From assembly GCA_900552675.1 (NCBI GenBank), contig USAI01000043.1:1-18566 (forward strand): a stretch of 18,566 nt of DNA, in the 5' to 3' direction. A program made the position numbers and the translations under genes. Each line of letters starts with the position of its first letter. The stretch's first letter is position 1. Below, piece by piece: positions 1-6,911 of this stretch. The notes under the pieces are model-generated. The model was not told the origin of the DNA. It ran no database searches and saw only the letters and a list, made by a program, of their open reading frames with translations. The stretch comes from an uncultured Prevotella sp. GTDB lineage: Bacteria; Bacteroidota; Bacteroidia; Bacteroidales; Bacteroidaceae.

Positions 1-50
1 ATACGAGATTAGACTAGTGACTGGAGTTCAGACGTGTGCTCTTCCGATCT
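1..50 (+). other. Illumina sequencing adapter left on the contig end
   Basis: Bases 17-50 match the 34-base Illumina Read 2 / index-side adapter, which ends in GCTCTTCCGATCT. Bases 1-9 (ATACGAGAT) match the end of the P7 flow-cell primer. The seven bases between them, TAGACTA at 10-16, sit where the sample index belongs. Translating the adapter in frame with the following gene gives TGVQTCALPI, a peptide that recurs as an artefact in protein databases. This is library-construction sequence. Genomic DNA starts at about position 51. Confidence 0.97.
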
Positions 51-52
51 AT

Positions 53-301
53 ATGGATAAATATTGCCCCGAACAATTTGAAATTGTCGGAATAACAAAG
101 ACATGGTTTGGTATGGCAAATAAAACCTATCCCAAACAAATACAGGTAAGCAAAACAGGGAAAAAGTCAATTGTTACCAAGCTGAATGACGGACCTGTTA
201 TGAAACAGACTAAGCCTGTGGAAGGAAAAGTTTACTATATCGTAGACGGCAGTTATTATACACAATGTTATGCTCGAATTCTAATCCGCAAAAAACAATA
301 G
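53..301 (+). CDS. EcoRI-family adenine-specific DNA methyltransferase, C-terminal fragment
   Basis: This is an 82-residue C-terminal piece of a longer protein; the remainder is lost at the contig end where adapter is joined. The fragment opens with MDKYCPEQFEIVG and closes with YARILIRKKQ. Both match, from memory, the C-terminus of EcoRI-methylase-family (M.EcoRI-like) proteins, which transfer a methyl group from S-adenosylmethionine to adenine in a short DNA site. M.EcoRI is about 326 residues, so roughly a quarter remains, and the catalytic NPPF/NPPY-type and SAM-binding motifs are not present to inspect. The Met at 53 is simply the first in-frame Met after the adapter, not a proven start. 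The stop lies 3 bases before the next gene, a DUF262-HNH nuclease, which suggests a modification-restriction operon. The family call rests on these two end motifs only. Confidence 0.72.
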   Translation: MDKYCPEQFEIVGITKTWFGMANKTYPKQIQVSKTGKKSIVTKLNDGPVMKQTKPVEGKVYYIVDGSYYTQCYARILIRKKQ

Positions 302-304
302 GAA

Positions 305-1468
305 ATGGAAGCTACATTACATACTTATACAGTAAAGGAACTCTGTGAACAATTCGACTATAGCGAAGTTGACGGAAAAGGATTGTATGGTTTAGCAGGA
401 AAACTTACCATACAGCCAGAGTATCAGCGCAATTATCTGTACAGCGAGAATAAAAGTGAAAAAGAAATTGCAGTCATCGATTCTGTGCTGAAAAAATATC
501 CGTTAGGATTGCTTTATTTTAACAAGCTCCCTAATGGACGTTTGGAGGTTCTTGATGGTCAGCAACGTCTCACGAGTCTTGGCAGATACTTGATAGGTAA
601 GTTTTCTTATATGAAAGGTGACGTTCCCTATAAATTCAAGGCTTTAAATGTCGAAGAAAGGGAACTGATAGAAAATACAAAAATGCTTGCTTATATCTGT
701 GAGGGTACCGAAACTGAAATAAAAGAATGGTTTAAAATCATCAATATCGGTGGAATAAAACTGAATGAACAAGAAACGCTGAATGCTATATATTCAGGCC
801 CATTTGTTAGTGCTGCAAGAAAGGAATTCTGTAATAAGCAAGATTCTCGTGTGCAAAAATGGGGATGTTATATATCGGGGTCTGTTAGCAGACAAGAGTT
901 TCTGCAAGCGGCACTTAATTGGGTGAGTCATGGACATATCAAAGACTACATGCAAGAACATCGCCGTGAAGACAATATCAACGAACTCAAATTGCACTTT
1001 AGCGATGTTATCTCATGGATAGAAAATACCTTTGATGTTTATTATTCTACAATGAAAGGACTGAAATGGGGCGAACTGTACGATAAGTATCACAATAATC
1101 CATACGACCACAAAGATGTCTCTCAAAAAGTGGAAGAACTAATTAGTGATCCATGCGTTACTGATAAAAAGGATGTCTTCGAATATGTGCTCGGTGGATG
1201 CCAAGATAAAAAACTTCTTAATGTGCGCGTTTTTGATGAGAATATCAAACGTAGAGTGTATAATCGTCAGACAGCAGAAGCCAAAGAAAAAAATATCAGC
1301 AACTGTCCTCTCTGTGCTCTTGGTCATGATGCAAATAAAAATAGAATCTGGGCACTAAAAGAAATGGATGCCGATCACGTTGAGGCTTGGAGTAAAGGCG
1401 GAGTGACCGATGAAAGTAATTGTCAGATGCTTTGCAAGACACATAATAGGGCGAAGGGAAATAGATAG
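305..1468 (+). CDS. DUF262-HNH (GmrSD-like) nuclease
   Basis: This 387-residue protein has two parts. Residues about 1-160 carry the DUF262 (GmrS/DndB-related, ParB-like NTPase) signature: IQPEYQR at 36-42, DGQQRLTSL at 84-92 and FKIINIGGIKLNEQE at 143-157. Residues about 330-387 form an HNH nuclease module with a CPLC pair (C334, C337), DH at 357-358, N372, C377, H380 and N381. In GmrSD, the DUF262 part uses nucleotides and the HNH-like part cuts DNA, often with glucosylated hydroxymethylcytosine; in other systems DUF262-HNH proteins restrict unmodified or modified phage DNA. The start at 305 follows the methyltransferase stop by 3 bases, and AGGA overlaps that stop, so the pair is probably translationally coupled. 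The central region, about 160-330, is not recognised. Target specificity cannot be read from the sequence. Base composition looks more AT-rich than the housekeeping genes downstream, which fits an accessory module. Confidence 0.88.
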   Translation: MEATLHTYTVKELCEQFDYSEVDGKGLYGLAGKLTIQPEYQRNYLYSENKSEKEIAVIDSVLKKYPLGLLYFNKLPNGRLEVLDGQQRLTSLGRYLIGKFSYMKGDVPYKFKALNVEERELIENTKMLAYICEGTETEIKEWFKIINIGGIKLNEQETLNAIYSGPFVSAARKEFCNKQDSRVQKWGCYISGSVSRQEFLQAALNWVSHGHIKDYMQEHRREDNINELKLHFSDVISWIENTFDVYYSTMKGLKWGELYDKYHNNPYDHKDVSQKVEELISDPCVTDKKDVFEYVLGGCQDKKLLNVRVFDENIKRRVYNRQTAEAKEKNISNCPLCALGHDANKNRIWALKEMDADHVEAWSKGGVTDESNCQMLCKTHNRAKGNR

Positions 1469-1642
1469 AATACAGGTGCACAGCGAAATATGTCGATGCG
1501 GGAAGATATGGCAGTTTCTTATCATAAATCAACCTAATTATTTCCTCAAAGCAAGCTAATAATCATCTAATACTAAGCTGAAAATATGCTGTAATAGGCT
1601 GATTAATAGGGTAAAAGCGCGAGAAAGTTGTCTCGTAACGGT

Positions 1643-1714
1643 CGTTCTCCATGCTCGTAGCGGTCGATATGAACACGAGCATCGACCGTTCTCCATGTTC
1701 ATAACGGTCGATGC
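1643..1714. repeat. Interleaved direct and inverted repeats in a gene-free region
   Basis: A 26-base unit at 1643-1668 recurs at 1687-1712 with three mismatches (period 44). The same stretch holds overlapping inverted repeats: 1651-1658 with 1675-1682, 1661-1668 with 1681-1688 (CGGTCGAT / ATCGACCG) and a perfect 12-bp pair at 1679-1690 with 1703-1714 (GCATCGACCGTT / AACGGTCGATGC, 12-base loop). These pairings compete with one another. The element is part of the 506-base gene-free stretch 1469-1974, in which no convincing protein-coding region was seen. Confidence 0.85.
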
Positions 1715-1726
1715 GGCATGACATTT

Positions 1727-1761
1727 TCAATGGTTTTATAAAACTTTCTCAATGGTTTTAT
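1727..1761. repeat. 22-bp period tandem repeat, two copies
   Basis: TCAATGGTTTTAT occurs at 1727-1739 and again at 1749-1761, with similar flanking bases (AAAAC or AAAC-like) that give a period of 22. It lies just beyond the inverted-repeat element at 1643-1714 and has no obvious function. Confidence 0.7.
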
Positions 1762-1843
1762 CAAACAAAAGGGCTGTGTCTGTCTATTGAAAAGGCTGTT
1801 ATACTACATAATAAGGTGGGATAATAAAGATGCATAATAAAGA

Positions 1844-1913
1844 GGGGACAACAAAAACATCTATTATAATACGTTTTGTAAGATAATAAAGATGTTTTTG
1901 TAGCCCCCTTTTT
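1844..1913. terminator. Long hairpin, possible bidirectional terminator between convergent genes
   Basis: Arms are GGGG 1844-1847, ACAAAAACATCT 1851-1862 and ATTAT 1863-1867, pairing with ATAAT 1883-1887, AGATGTTTTTGT 1890-1901 and CCCC 1904-1907 around a 15-base loop. On the plus strand the stem is followed by five T (1909-1913); on the minus strand the far side reads TCTTTATTAT. It lies between the nuclease gene, whose stop is about 375 bases upstream, and the convergent beta-galactosidase gene, whose stop is about 60 bases away. A shared terminator is the simplest reading. The distance from the nuclease stop leaves room for other interpretations. Confidence 0.6.
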
Positions 1914-1974
1914 GTTAGGCGTTTTTTTGTACTACCTAAGTAGTAACATTCTATCTACGTTATTGCGTATAAGT

Positions 1975-4900
1975 TTAGTGCTTTACCTTTATTACAAACT
2001 TAAACACATGGTCTTTGTAATCGACACGGTATTGTGGCAGAGCCAAACCTCTTTTGCTCCAACTATCTACGCCACCAACACCAGCTTGTGCAAGGTCGAT
2101 GCAGAGGTTTGTAAACTTCGACTTGGGTACCTGTGACGAGTGGCGTTGTTCCTTTTCATCGCCATCGTTAAGGTCGGCAATGGCATAATGCAGGGCACTT
2201 GCCGAGAATGTTTTGTCAGACATCACCGTGAAGCCTTGTCCTTGTGCATCGGTTTGTTGCCACCAGCGTAGGTCACACTTGGTGCCAGTTTCTTGTGGGC
2301 GAATATAGGAGTAGAACTGCTCGTCGGCCGTTTGTTTGTATATGCCAATGTTTTGTGATAGTTTGCGGTCGGCATAGTTTTCAATAGGGCCTCGACCGTA
2401 GAAGGTGGTTTGGTCCATGTTGTAGGGCAGCTCCATTAGCATGCCGAAGCGGAACATGGGGCTTACGTTAGCACCCTTTGATGTCTTCATAGCCTGTGTA
2501 ACAGTCATTGAGCCATCGGCAGCCACATTATAAGTAAGGGTAAGCTGAGCTTTCACCGTGGGCATATCATATATAGCGTTTACTACGGCAACATCGGTCA
2601 TGCCTTTTGCGCCTTTCTTTATATTAATGCTCTTAAGCTTCATTTCAGGGTTAAACCACGCCTTATAGTCTTTGTTTGCTGAGCCACCCATGTCGTTATC
2701 GGTCACTGCTCGCCAGAAGTTGGGCTTCAATGTGCCACCTTGTCCTAAAAGTTGCTTGCCAGCCACCATATAGCGTTTGAGCAGACCCGTTGTTTTATCC
2801 CAAGCCACGTCAATGCTGTGGGTGGTAACTGCCAGTTCTTCGCTCTTCTTGCCATTGTCAATATGTGCTTTCTTACCCTCTTTTGCCATCATTACCTTTT
2901 GCTGTGCAGTGGGCGTCGTGATGTCGTTACCCTTCCATTCGCCCATCATAAGTTGCTGGTAGGCAACAATCTGTCCGGCTTCCATCAGCGGTTCAGCCTT
3001 TTTTAGTCGGTATTCAATGTTTACGAGGCGCTCTTTACCATCTTGTGCAGTGCTTACGGTGAAGGGCAGTTGTATCTGCTTAGTTTCTTGTGGCTTCACA
3101 TCAATGTTGGCCTCGGTGCCATTGGCTATCTCGATGCCATCTTCAATGATGCTCCACGATAAAGAAACATAGTCGAGCGAGCGGAAGAAGTTTTCATTTG
3201 TTACTGATACAATGCCTTTTGCAAGATTAACGGGCTGTGTCCAGATGTTCTGATAATAGTATCCCGTTTCATACATGTGCGGGTTGGGCACGCGGTCGGG
3301 TGAAACGAGGCCGTTGCAGTTGAAATTGTTATCTGATGGGTCGTAGGTGTTATAATCGCCCCCATAAGTATAGATGGCTCTTCCTTCGGCATCCTTTCCA
3401 TGCAGACCTTGGTCAACAAAGTCCCAGATAAAGCCACCTTGATATTTAGGATATTTGCGCACCAAGTCCCAATACTCTTTAAAGCCACCGCCCGAGTTGC
3501 CCATAGCGTGCGCATACTCGCATTGTATCAGCGGTTTAGTGATGTTGGGGTCAGAGGCATATTTTTCGCAGTCTTTGTGCGAATAATACATGGGGCAGAA
3601 GATGTCGGTGTTGGCACCCAACCCAGCGCGCTCCCAATGTATGGGGCGTGAGGGGTCGGTTTGTCGTATCCATTTGTATGCAGCGGTAAAGTTGGGGCCG
3701 TCAACGGTTTCGTTACCCATTGACCAGAAGATGATGCTGGGGTGGTTGAAATAGGTCATCACGTTGTGCTGGTTGCGCTCTAATATTTGCTTTGCAAACT
3801 GTGGCTTCTTAGCTTCAGATGTGTCGTCATACTGAAAGCCATGGCTCTCCTGGTTGGCTTCGGCACACAGGTAAATGCCATATTGGTCGCACAGGTCATA
3901 CCACATGGGATCGTCGGGGTAATGGCAGGTGCGCACGGCGTTTATGTTGAAGCGTTTCATGATGGTGAGGTCTTCAATCATGCGTTCGCGTGTCATAACA
4001 TAGCCTTTGTCAGGATCCATTTCGTGTCGGTTGGCACCTTTGATGAGCACGGGCTGTCCGTTAACGAGCAGCTGTGCATCTTTAATTTCTATCTTGCGGA
4101 AACCTACTTTTACGGGTATCGACTCAATCTCTCTATCACCCTGTTTTACAGTGGCTACAAGCGTGTAGAGGTTCGGCGTCTCGGCTGTCCACTTCTGTGC
4201 GTTAGGCACGTCAATCTTTAGAGTATGTGCCAATACGGCTGGTCCGCCATTTTTGCTCTTCACTTTTGACGCATTAATGGCTTTGCGTGTGAGCTGATTG
4301 CCTTGTGGGTCGATAATGTCGAAGAGGAACACGGCCGAGCCCTTCATGTTTACCTTAACGCTAAGCTGTCCGTTACGATACTGTGCATCGAGGTTGGGTG
4401 TGACCTGAAGGTTGTCGATATGTGCTTTGGGCGAGCGACTATAGAGATAGCAGTCACGAGCCACACCGCTCAGGCGCCAAAAGTCTTGATCTTCGCTGTA
4501 TGATCCATCACACCAGCGGAATGTTTGAAAGGCGATAAGATTTTTTCCGGGATGCAAGAAGGGTGTGATGTCAAATTCGGCTGCCACTTTCGAGTCTTCG
4601 GCATAGCCAGCAAACTGCCCATTTACGTAGAGATATATGTTTGAGGTTACACTACCAAAGTGGGCCACTACCTGCCTACCATTCCATGTAGCGGGTAGGT
4701 TGATGACGCGACGATATGAGCCCACATGATTGTCTTTGATGGGAACCAGTGGTGGGTTGTTTTTAAAATGTCCGCGCCAGGCAAAGCCTATGTTCACATA
4801 TTCAGGGTCGCCATAGCCGTTCAGTTCCCAGATGGCAGGTATCTGCATGGTGTCCCAAGCCGAGTCGTCAAGGGTGGGCGAGAAGAAGTTGGTAGGACGC

Positions 4901-5160
4901 TCGTCAGCATTTTTTACCCATTTAAATTTCCATGTACCGTTGAGCGACAGATAGTTTTCGCTACCCTTCATGTTTTCTTTCAAGGCAGCGTCGCGGTTCT
5001 CATAAGCAAAGAAATGCGAGTGTAGAGGGAAACGGTTAATGGCGTTTACCTGCAAGTCGTGCCACTCGGTAAACGTGGGTGTTGTTGCCATTTGGGGTTG
5101 TGCTACTGCTGTGCCTGTGCATAAGCCCATTACGGCGAAAGACATAATAAGATGTTTCAT
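1975..5160 (-). CDS. Secreted GH2 beta-galactosidase (LacZ-like)
   Basis: This 1061-residue glycoside hydrolase family 2 enzyme is predicted to release terminal beta-linked galactose by a retaining mechanism. Residues 1-20 look like a Sec signal peptide ending in TAVA-Q, so the enzyme is exported, probably to the periplasm. The jelly-roll sugar-binding domain (about 55-245) is followed by an Ig-like domain (to about 350), the TIM barrel (about 355-640), another beta domain and the C-terminal bgal small-chain-like domain. In the barrel, GANRHEMDPDKG is at 375-386, the acid/base Glu is E484 in SMGNE, and the nucleophile is E548 in PLIQCEYAHAMGN. The C-terminal domain has GRGPIENYADR and RPQETGTKCDLRWW, both LacZ hallmarks. 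Length fits full LacZ-type enzymes. No SusC/D or sulfatase gene lies beside it, so it is not visibly part of a larger polysaccharide locus. Natural substrates may be glycans rather than lactose. Confidence 0.93.
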   Translation of the reverse strand: MKHLIMSFAVMGLCTGTAVAQPQMATTPTFTEWHDLQVNAINRFPLHSHFFAYENRDAALKENMKGSENYLSLNGTWKFKWVKNADERPTNFFSPTLDDSAWDTMQIPAIWELNGYGDPEYVNIGFAWRGHFKNNPPLVPIKDNHVGSYRRVINLPATWNGRQVVAHFGSVTSNIYLYVNGQFAGYAEDSKVAAEFDITPFLHPGKNLIAFQTFRWCDGSYSEDQDFWRLSGVARDCYLYSRSPKAHIDNLQVTPNLDAQYRNGQLSVKVNMKGSAVFLFDIIDPQGNQLTRKAINASKVKSKNGGPAVLAHTLKIDVPNAQKWTAETPNLYTLVATVKQGDREIESIPVKVGFRKIEIKDAQLLVNGQPVLIKGANRHEMDPDKGYVMTRERMIEDLTIMKRFNINAVRTCHYPDDPMWYDLCDQYGIYLCAEANQESHGFQYDDTSEAKKPQFAKQILERNQHNVMTYFNHPSIIFWSMGNETVDGPNFTAAYKWIRQTDPSRPIHWERAGLGANTDIFCPMYYSHKDCEKYASDPNITKPLIQCEYAHAMGNSGGGFKEYWDLVRKYPKYQGGFIWDFVDQGLHGKDAEGRAIYTYGGDYNTYDPSDNNFNCNGLVSPDRVPNPHMYETGYYYQNIWTQPVNLAKGIVSVTNENFFRSLDYVSLSWSIIEDGIEIANGTEANIDVKPQETKQIQLPFTVSTAQDGKERLVNIEYRLKKAEPLMEAGQIVAYQQLMMGEWKGNDITTPTAQQKVMMAKEGKKAHIDNGKKSEELAVTTHSIDVAWDKTTGLLKRYMVAGKQLLGQGGTLKPNFWRAVTDNDMGGSANKDYKAWFNPEMKLKSINIKKGAKGMTDVAVVNAIYDMPTVKAQLTLTYNVAADGSMTVTQAMKTSKGANVSPMFRFGMLMELPYNMDQTTFYGRGPIENYADRKLSQNIGIYKQTADEQFYSYIRPQETGTKCDLRWWQQTDAQGQGFTVMSDKTFSASALHYAIADLNDGDEKEQRHSSQVPKSKFTNLCIDLAQAGVGGVDSWSKRGLALPQYRVDYKDHVFKFVIKVKH

Positions 5161-5197
5161 ATAAAGAAGATTTTGGTTTCAAGTTTTCAATAAGTAG

Positions 5198-5310
5198 TGC
5201 CGAGATGCGGCCTATCTTATGCAAAGATAGTGCAAATCGAGAGCAGAATATCAAACGTGTTTGAATATTATGCCGAGATGCAGCCTATCTTATGCAAAGA
5301 TAGTATAAAT
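5198..5310 (-). repeat. Duplicated 40-bp promoter segment (period 73)
   Basis: Bases 5198-5237 and 5271-5310 match at 37 of 40 positions. Each copy contains CTATCTT and AAGATAG, an inverted repeat around ATGCA, and each contains a minus-strand TATCTTTG -7 box. The duplication therefore places two promoter cores in front of the beta-galactosidase gene. Confidence 0.88.
5222..5255 (-). promoter_or_regulatory. Proximal promoter of the beta-galactosidase gene
   Basis: Read on the minus strand, the -7 box is TATCTTTG (plus-strand 5222-5229). A TTTG lies upstream at 5252-5255 with a 22-base spacer, slightly longer than the usual 19-21. The predicted transcript would start near 5215, giving a leader of about 55 nt. 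It is the weaker of the two copies because of its spacing. Confidence 0.5.
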
Positions 5311-5325
5311 AAAAGATACTGCAAA
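5295..5325 (-). promoter_or_regulatory. Distal promoter of the beta-galactosidase gene
   Basis: On the minus strand the sequence reads TTTG (5322-5325), a 19-base spacer, then TATCTTTG (5295-5302), a full match to the Bacteroidota housekeeping promoter consensus. The start is predicted near 5288, giving a leader of about 125 nt that runs through the proximal promoter copy. Confidence 0.68.
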
Positions 5326-5387
5326 TAGTTACTTGCCTTTTTATGCGAATATGAATAAATATGTGCTAAGTGAATGTGTATTGGTTT

Positions 5388-5903
5388 CTAATTCTTTATA
5401 TTGTTTCCAACGGCTGTGGGGGTCCAGTTCTTAAAGAACCGAAGCACCTTCTTTTCGCTATAACTGTTATCTTCTTCAAGGAAACTTGAGTCTTGAATGT
5501 GCAAGACACTACCGTTGTTGTCGAGCACTACAAACACGGGAAAACCGAAGCGAGCAGGATTGCCCAAGCGCTGCATCATTTTGGCCGCTTTTTTAGAGGC
5601 ATCGTCGCCAGCACTTTTTCGAGGGTTGTAGTTTACATGTATCAGTTCAAAGTTTTCGTTTACGGTTTTGTTTACAGCTGAGTTGGTTTCAACAAAATGG
5701 GCAAAACGTAGGCACCAAGGACACCAGTTTCCGCCTATCTGGCATACAACATATTTGTTGTTAGCTTTTGCTTTAGCAAGAGCCTTGTCGATTTGTTCCA
5801 TCGGGTCGATACTTTCGTTATATACTTTCTTCAGTGCTTCCTGAGCATTGGCCATGGTTAGATATAAAACCATGAAAAACGTTATGAAAATAGTCTTCTT
5901 CAT
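5388..5903 (-). CDS. Exported thioredoxin-fold protein with CPWC active site
   Basis: This 171-residue protein has an N-terminal signal peptide (MKKTIFITFF to about residue 20, ending MANA-Q) and a thioredoxin fold. The redox motif is WCPWC with C61 and C64, replacing the usual CGPC. The probable cis-proline is P122 in FGFPVFVVLD. This places it with thioredoxin_7 or DsbD-gamma-like proteins that reduce or exchange disulfides outside the cytoplasm. The reading frame is open upstream to 6014, but that extension overlaps the preceding nitroreductase and lacks a signal peptide at its end; the Met at 5903 gives a clean signal peptide and sits 10 bases after the nitroreductase stop. It is therefore probably the last gene of an operon with the nitroreductase. 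The partner protein is unknown. Confidence 0.87.
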   Translation of the reverse strand: MKKTIFITFFMVLYLTMANAQEALKKVYNESIDPMEQIDKALAKAKANNKYVVCQIGGNWCPWCLRFAHFVETNSAVNKTVNENFELIHVNYNPRKSAGDDASKKAAKMMQRLGNPARFGFPVFVVLDNNGSVLHIQDSSFLEEDNSYSEKKVLRFFKNWTPTAVGNNIKN

Positions 5904-5913
5904 CTTTATCTTA

Positions 5914-6423
5914 TTATATCTCTTCAATAATGGTGTTAATGTTGTTTCTTTTCTTTTCGGTGCGTGGGCAGTCGGCAGCAATATGCCCAATAGGTATGAT
6001 GGCAACAGCTTCAAAACTGTCGGATGGAAATAGTTCGCTCATCTTTTTTGTGTCGTAATTGCACACCCAGCAAGTTCCTAATCCGCGTTCTGTGGCCGCG
6101 AGGCAAAGGTGCTCAGTGGCAATAGCAACGTCTATATCGCCATGTGGTTTATCGTCGTAGCGGCGTGTCCAGCACTCTGTGTTATTCTTCATACAAATGA
6201 TGTAGAGTGGGGCAGTGCGAAACCACTCACGGTCATATACCTGCCATAGCTTGCTTTTGGCTATCTCGCTACGCACAATGATAAATTTCCACGGCTGCTT
6301 GTTGACGGCCGACGGCGCAAGGCGCACACATTCAAGAATATAGTCAAGGTCGGCTTGGCTTACAGGTTCGGGGGTGTATTTACGTGCTGAGAAACGTTGC
6401 TGTGATAATTCGAGAATATTCAT
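5914..6423 (-). CDS. Nitroreductase-family FMN oxidoreductase
   Basis: This 169-residue protein fits the short nitroreductase family: FMN-dependent, usually dimeric enzymes that reduce nitro compounds, quinones or flavins with NAD(P)H. The N-terminal SQQRFSARKY (residues about 7-16) supplies phosphate and flavin-ring contacts. APSAVNKQPWKF (about 36-47) and ATEHLCLAATERGLGTCW (about 101-118) are further family signatures around the FMN site. It is predicted to be cytoplasmic, with no signal peptide. It lies 53 bases after the small gene at 6477-6752 and 10 bases before the thioredoxin gene, so the three are likely co-transcribed from the promoter at 6782-6813. The physiological substrate cannot be predicted. 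Confidence 0.9.
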   Translation of the reverse strand: MNILELSQQRFSARKYTPEPVSQADLDYILECVRLAPSAVNKQPWKFIIVRSEIAKSKLWQVYDREWFRTAPLYIICMKNNTECWTRRYDDKPHGDIDVAIATEHLCLAATERGLGTCWVCNYDTKKMSELFPSDSFEAVAIIPIGHIAADCPRTEKKRNNINTIIEEI

Positions 6424-6476
6424 ATTTTTTTTCAGTGTTTATAACGTTAAATGTTTTTGTTGTTTCGTTTGTTCTT

Positions 6477-6752
6477 TTATGTTTCGCTACCAGTTATTAG
6501 TAGCGCATCAAGCTGGTTTACAGCATCGGGCATATCGTGTGAAAAAGTGTCGTGTTGTAGCAGATAATGAGAGTTGCCCTTCGATAGTAAGGCATAGAGC
6601 GCACTGTTCATGCTATCTACATATTGAGCAATGGCATACTCAATGTCATCTTTTTGCCAGTCGAGTGTAGAGTGCTCATATATTCGCCATTTTTGATGAA
6701 AGAAACAGTAGGCCTGTTCAATGCTGTCTTTTGTTATTGTTGCTGTACTCAT
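6477..6752 (-). CDS. Small conserved-looking protein of unknown function
   Basis: This 91-residue soluble protein is not recognised as a named family. It has no signal peptide, membrane segment or cysteine motif. It is acidic and probably helical, with an aromatic-rich N-terminal half (CFFHQKWRIYEHSTLDWQ) and a DDIEYAIAQYVDSMN helix. It is supported as a real gene by a good promoter just upstream (predicted leader of about 24 nt) and by its position as the first gene of a tight minus-strand group with the nitroreductase and thioredoxin genes. I recall similar short hypothetical proteins in Prevotella and Bacteroides but cannot confirm this here. Confidence 0.75.
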   Translation of the reverse strand: MSTATITKDSIEQAYCFFHQKWRIYEHSTLDWQKDDIEYAIAQYVDSMNSALYALLSKGNSHYLLQHDTFSHDMPDAVNQLDALLITGSET

Positions 6753-6781
6753 TGTGTTGCTACTTTACTGTGTTTGGGGTG

Positions 6782-6813
6782 CAAAGATAGAGAAAACTTA
6801 GTTTCTGCCCAAA
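6782..6813 (-). promoter_or_regulatory. Promoter of the 6752-5388 operon
   Basis: On the minus strand this reads TTTG (6810-6813), a 20-base spacer and TATCTTTG (6782-6789). It is a full match to the Bacteroidota promoter and predicts a start near 6776. It is divergent from the ftsY promoter. Confidence 0.7.
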
Positions 6814-6884
6814 CATTTCTCTCATTTACAAGTGCTTGGGCGAAAATATATATAAAATATCCTCTAAAAATCGATTTAATTTGT

Positions 6885-6892
6885 TACTTTTG
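6885..6892 (+). promoter_or_regulatory. Probable -7 box of the ftsY operon
   Basis: TACTTTTG matches TAnnTTTG and lies 19 bases before the ftsY start codon. No TTTG was found at the expected upstream distance, so only half of the promoter is visible. The predicted leader is about 13 nt. Confidence 0.45.
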
Positions 6893-6911
6893 CAATAAAT
6901 AAATTCAATCC

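Noticed and set aside
17..52. Start of a longer first protein at the GTG at position 17
   Set aside because: These codons are adapter sequence, so they cannot be part of the natural protein.
5904..6014. N-terminal extension of the thioredoxin-like protein
   Set aside because: It overlaps the nitroreductase gene, and the inner Met at 5903 gives a proper signal peptide at the start.
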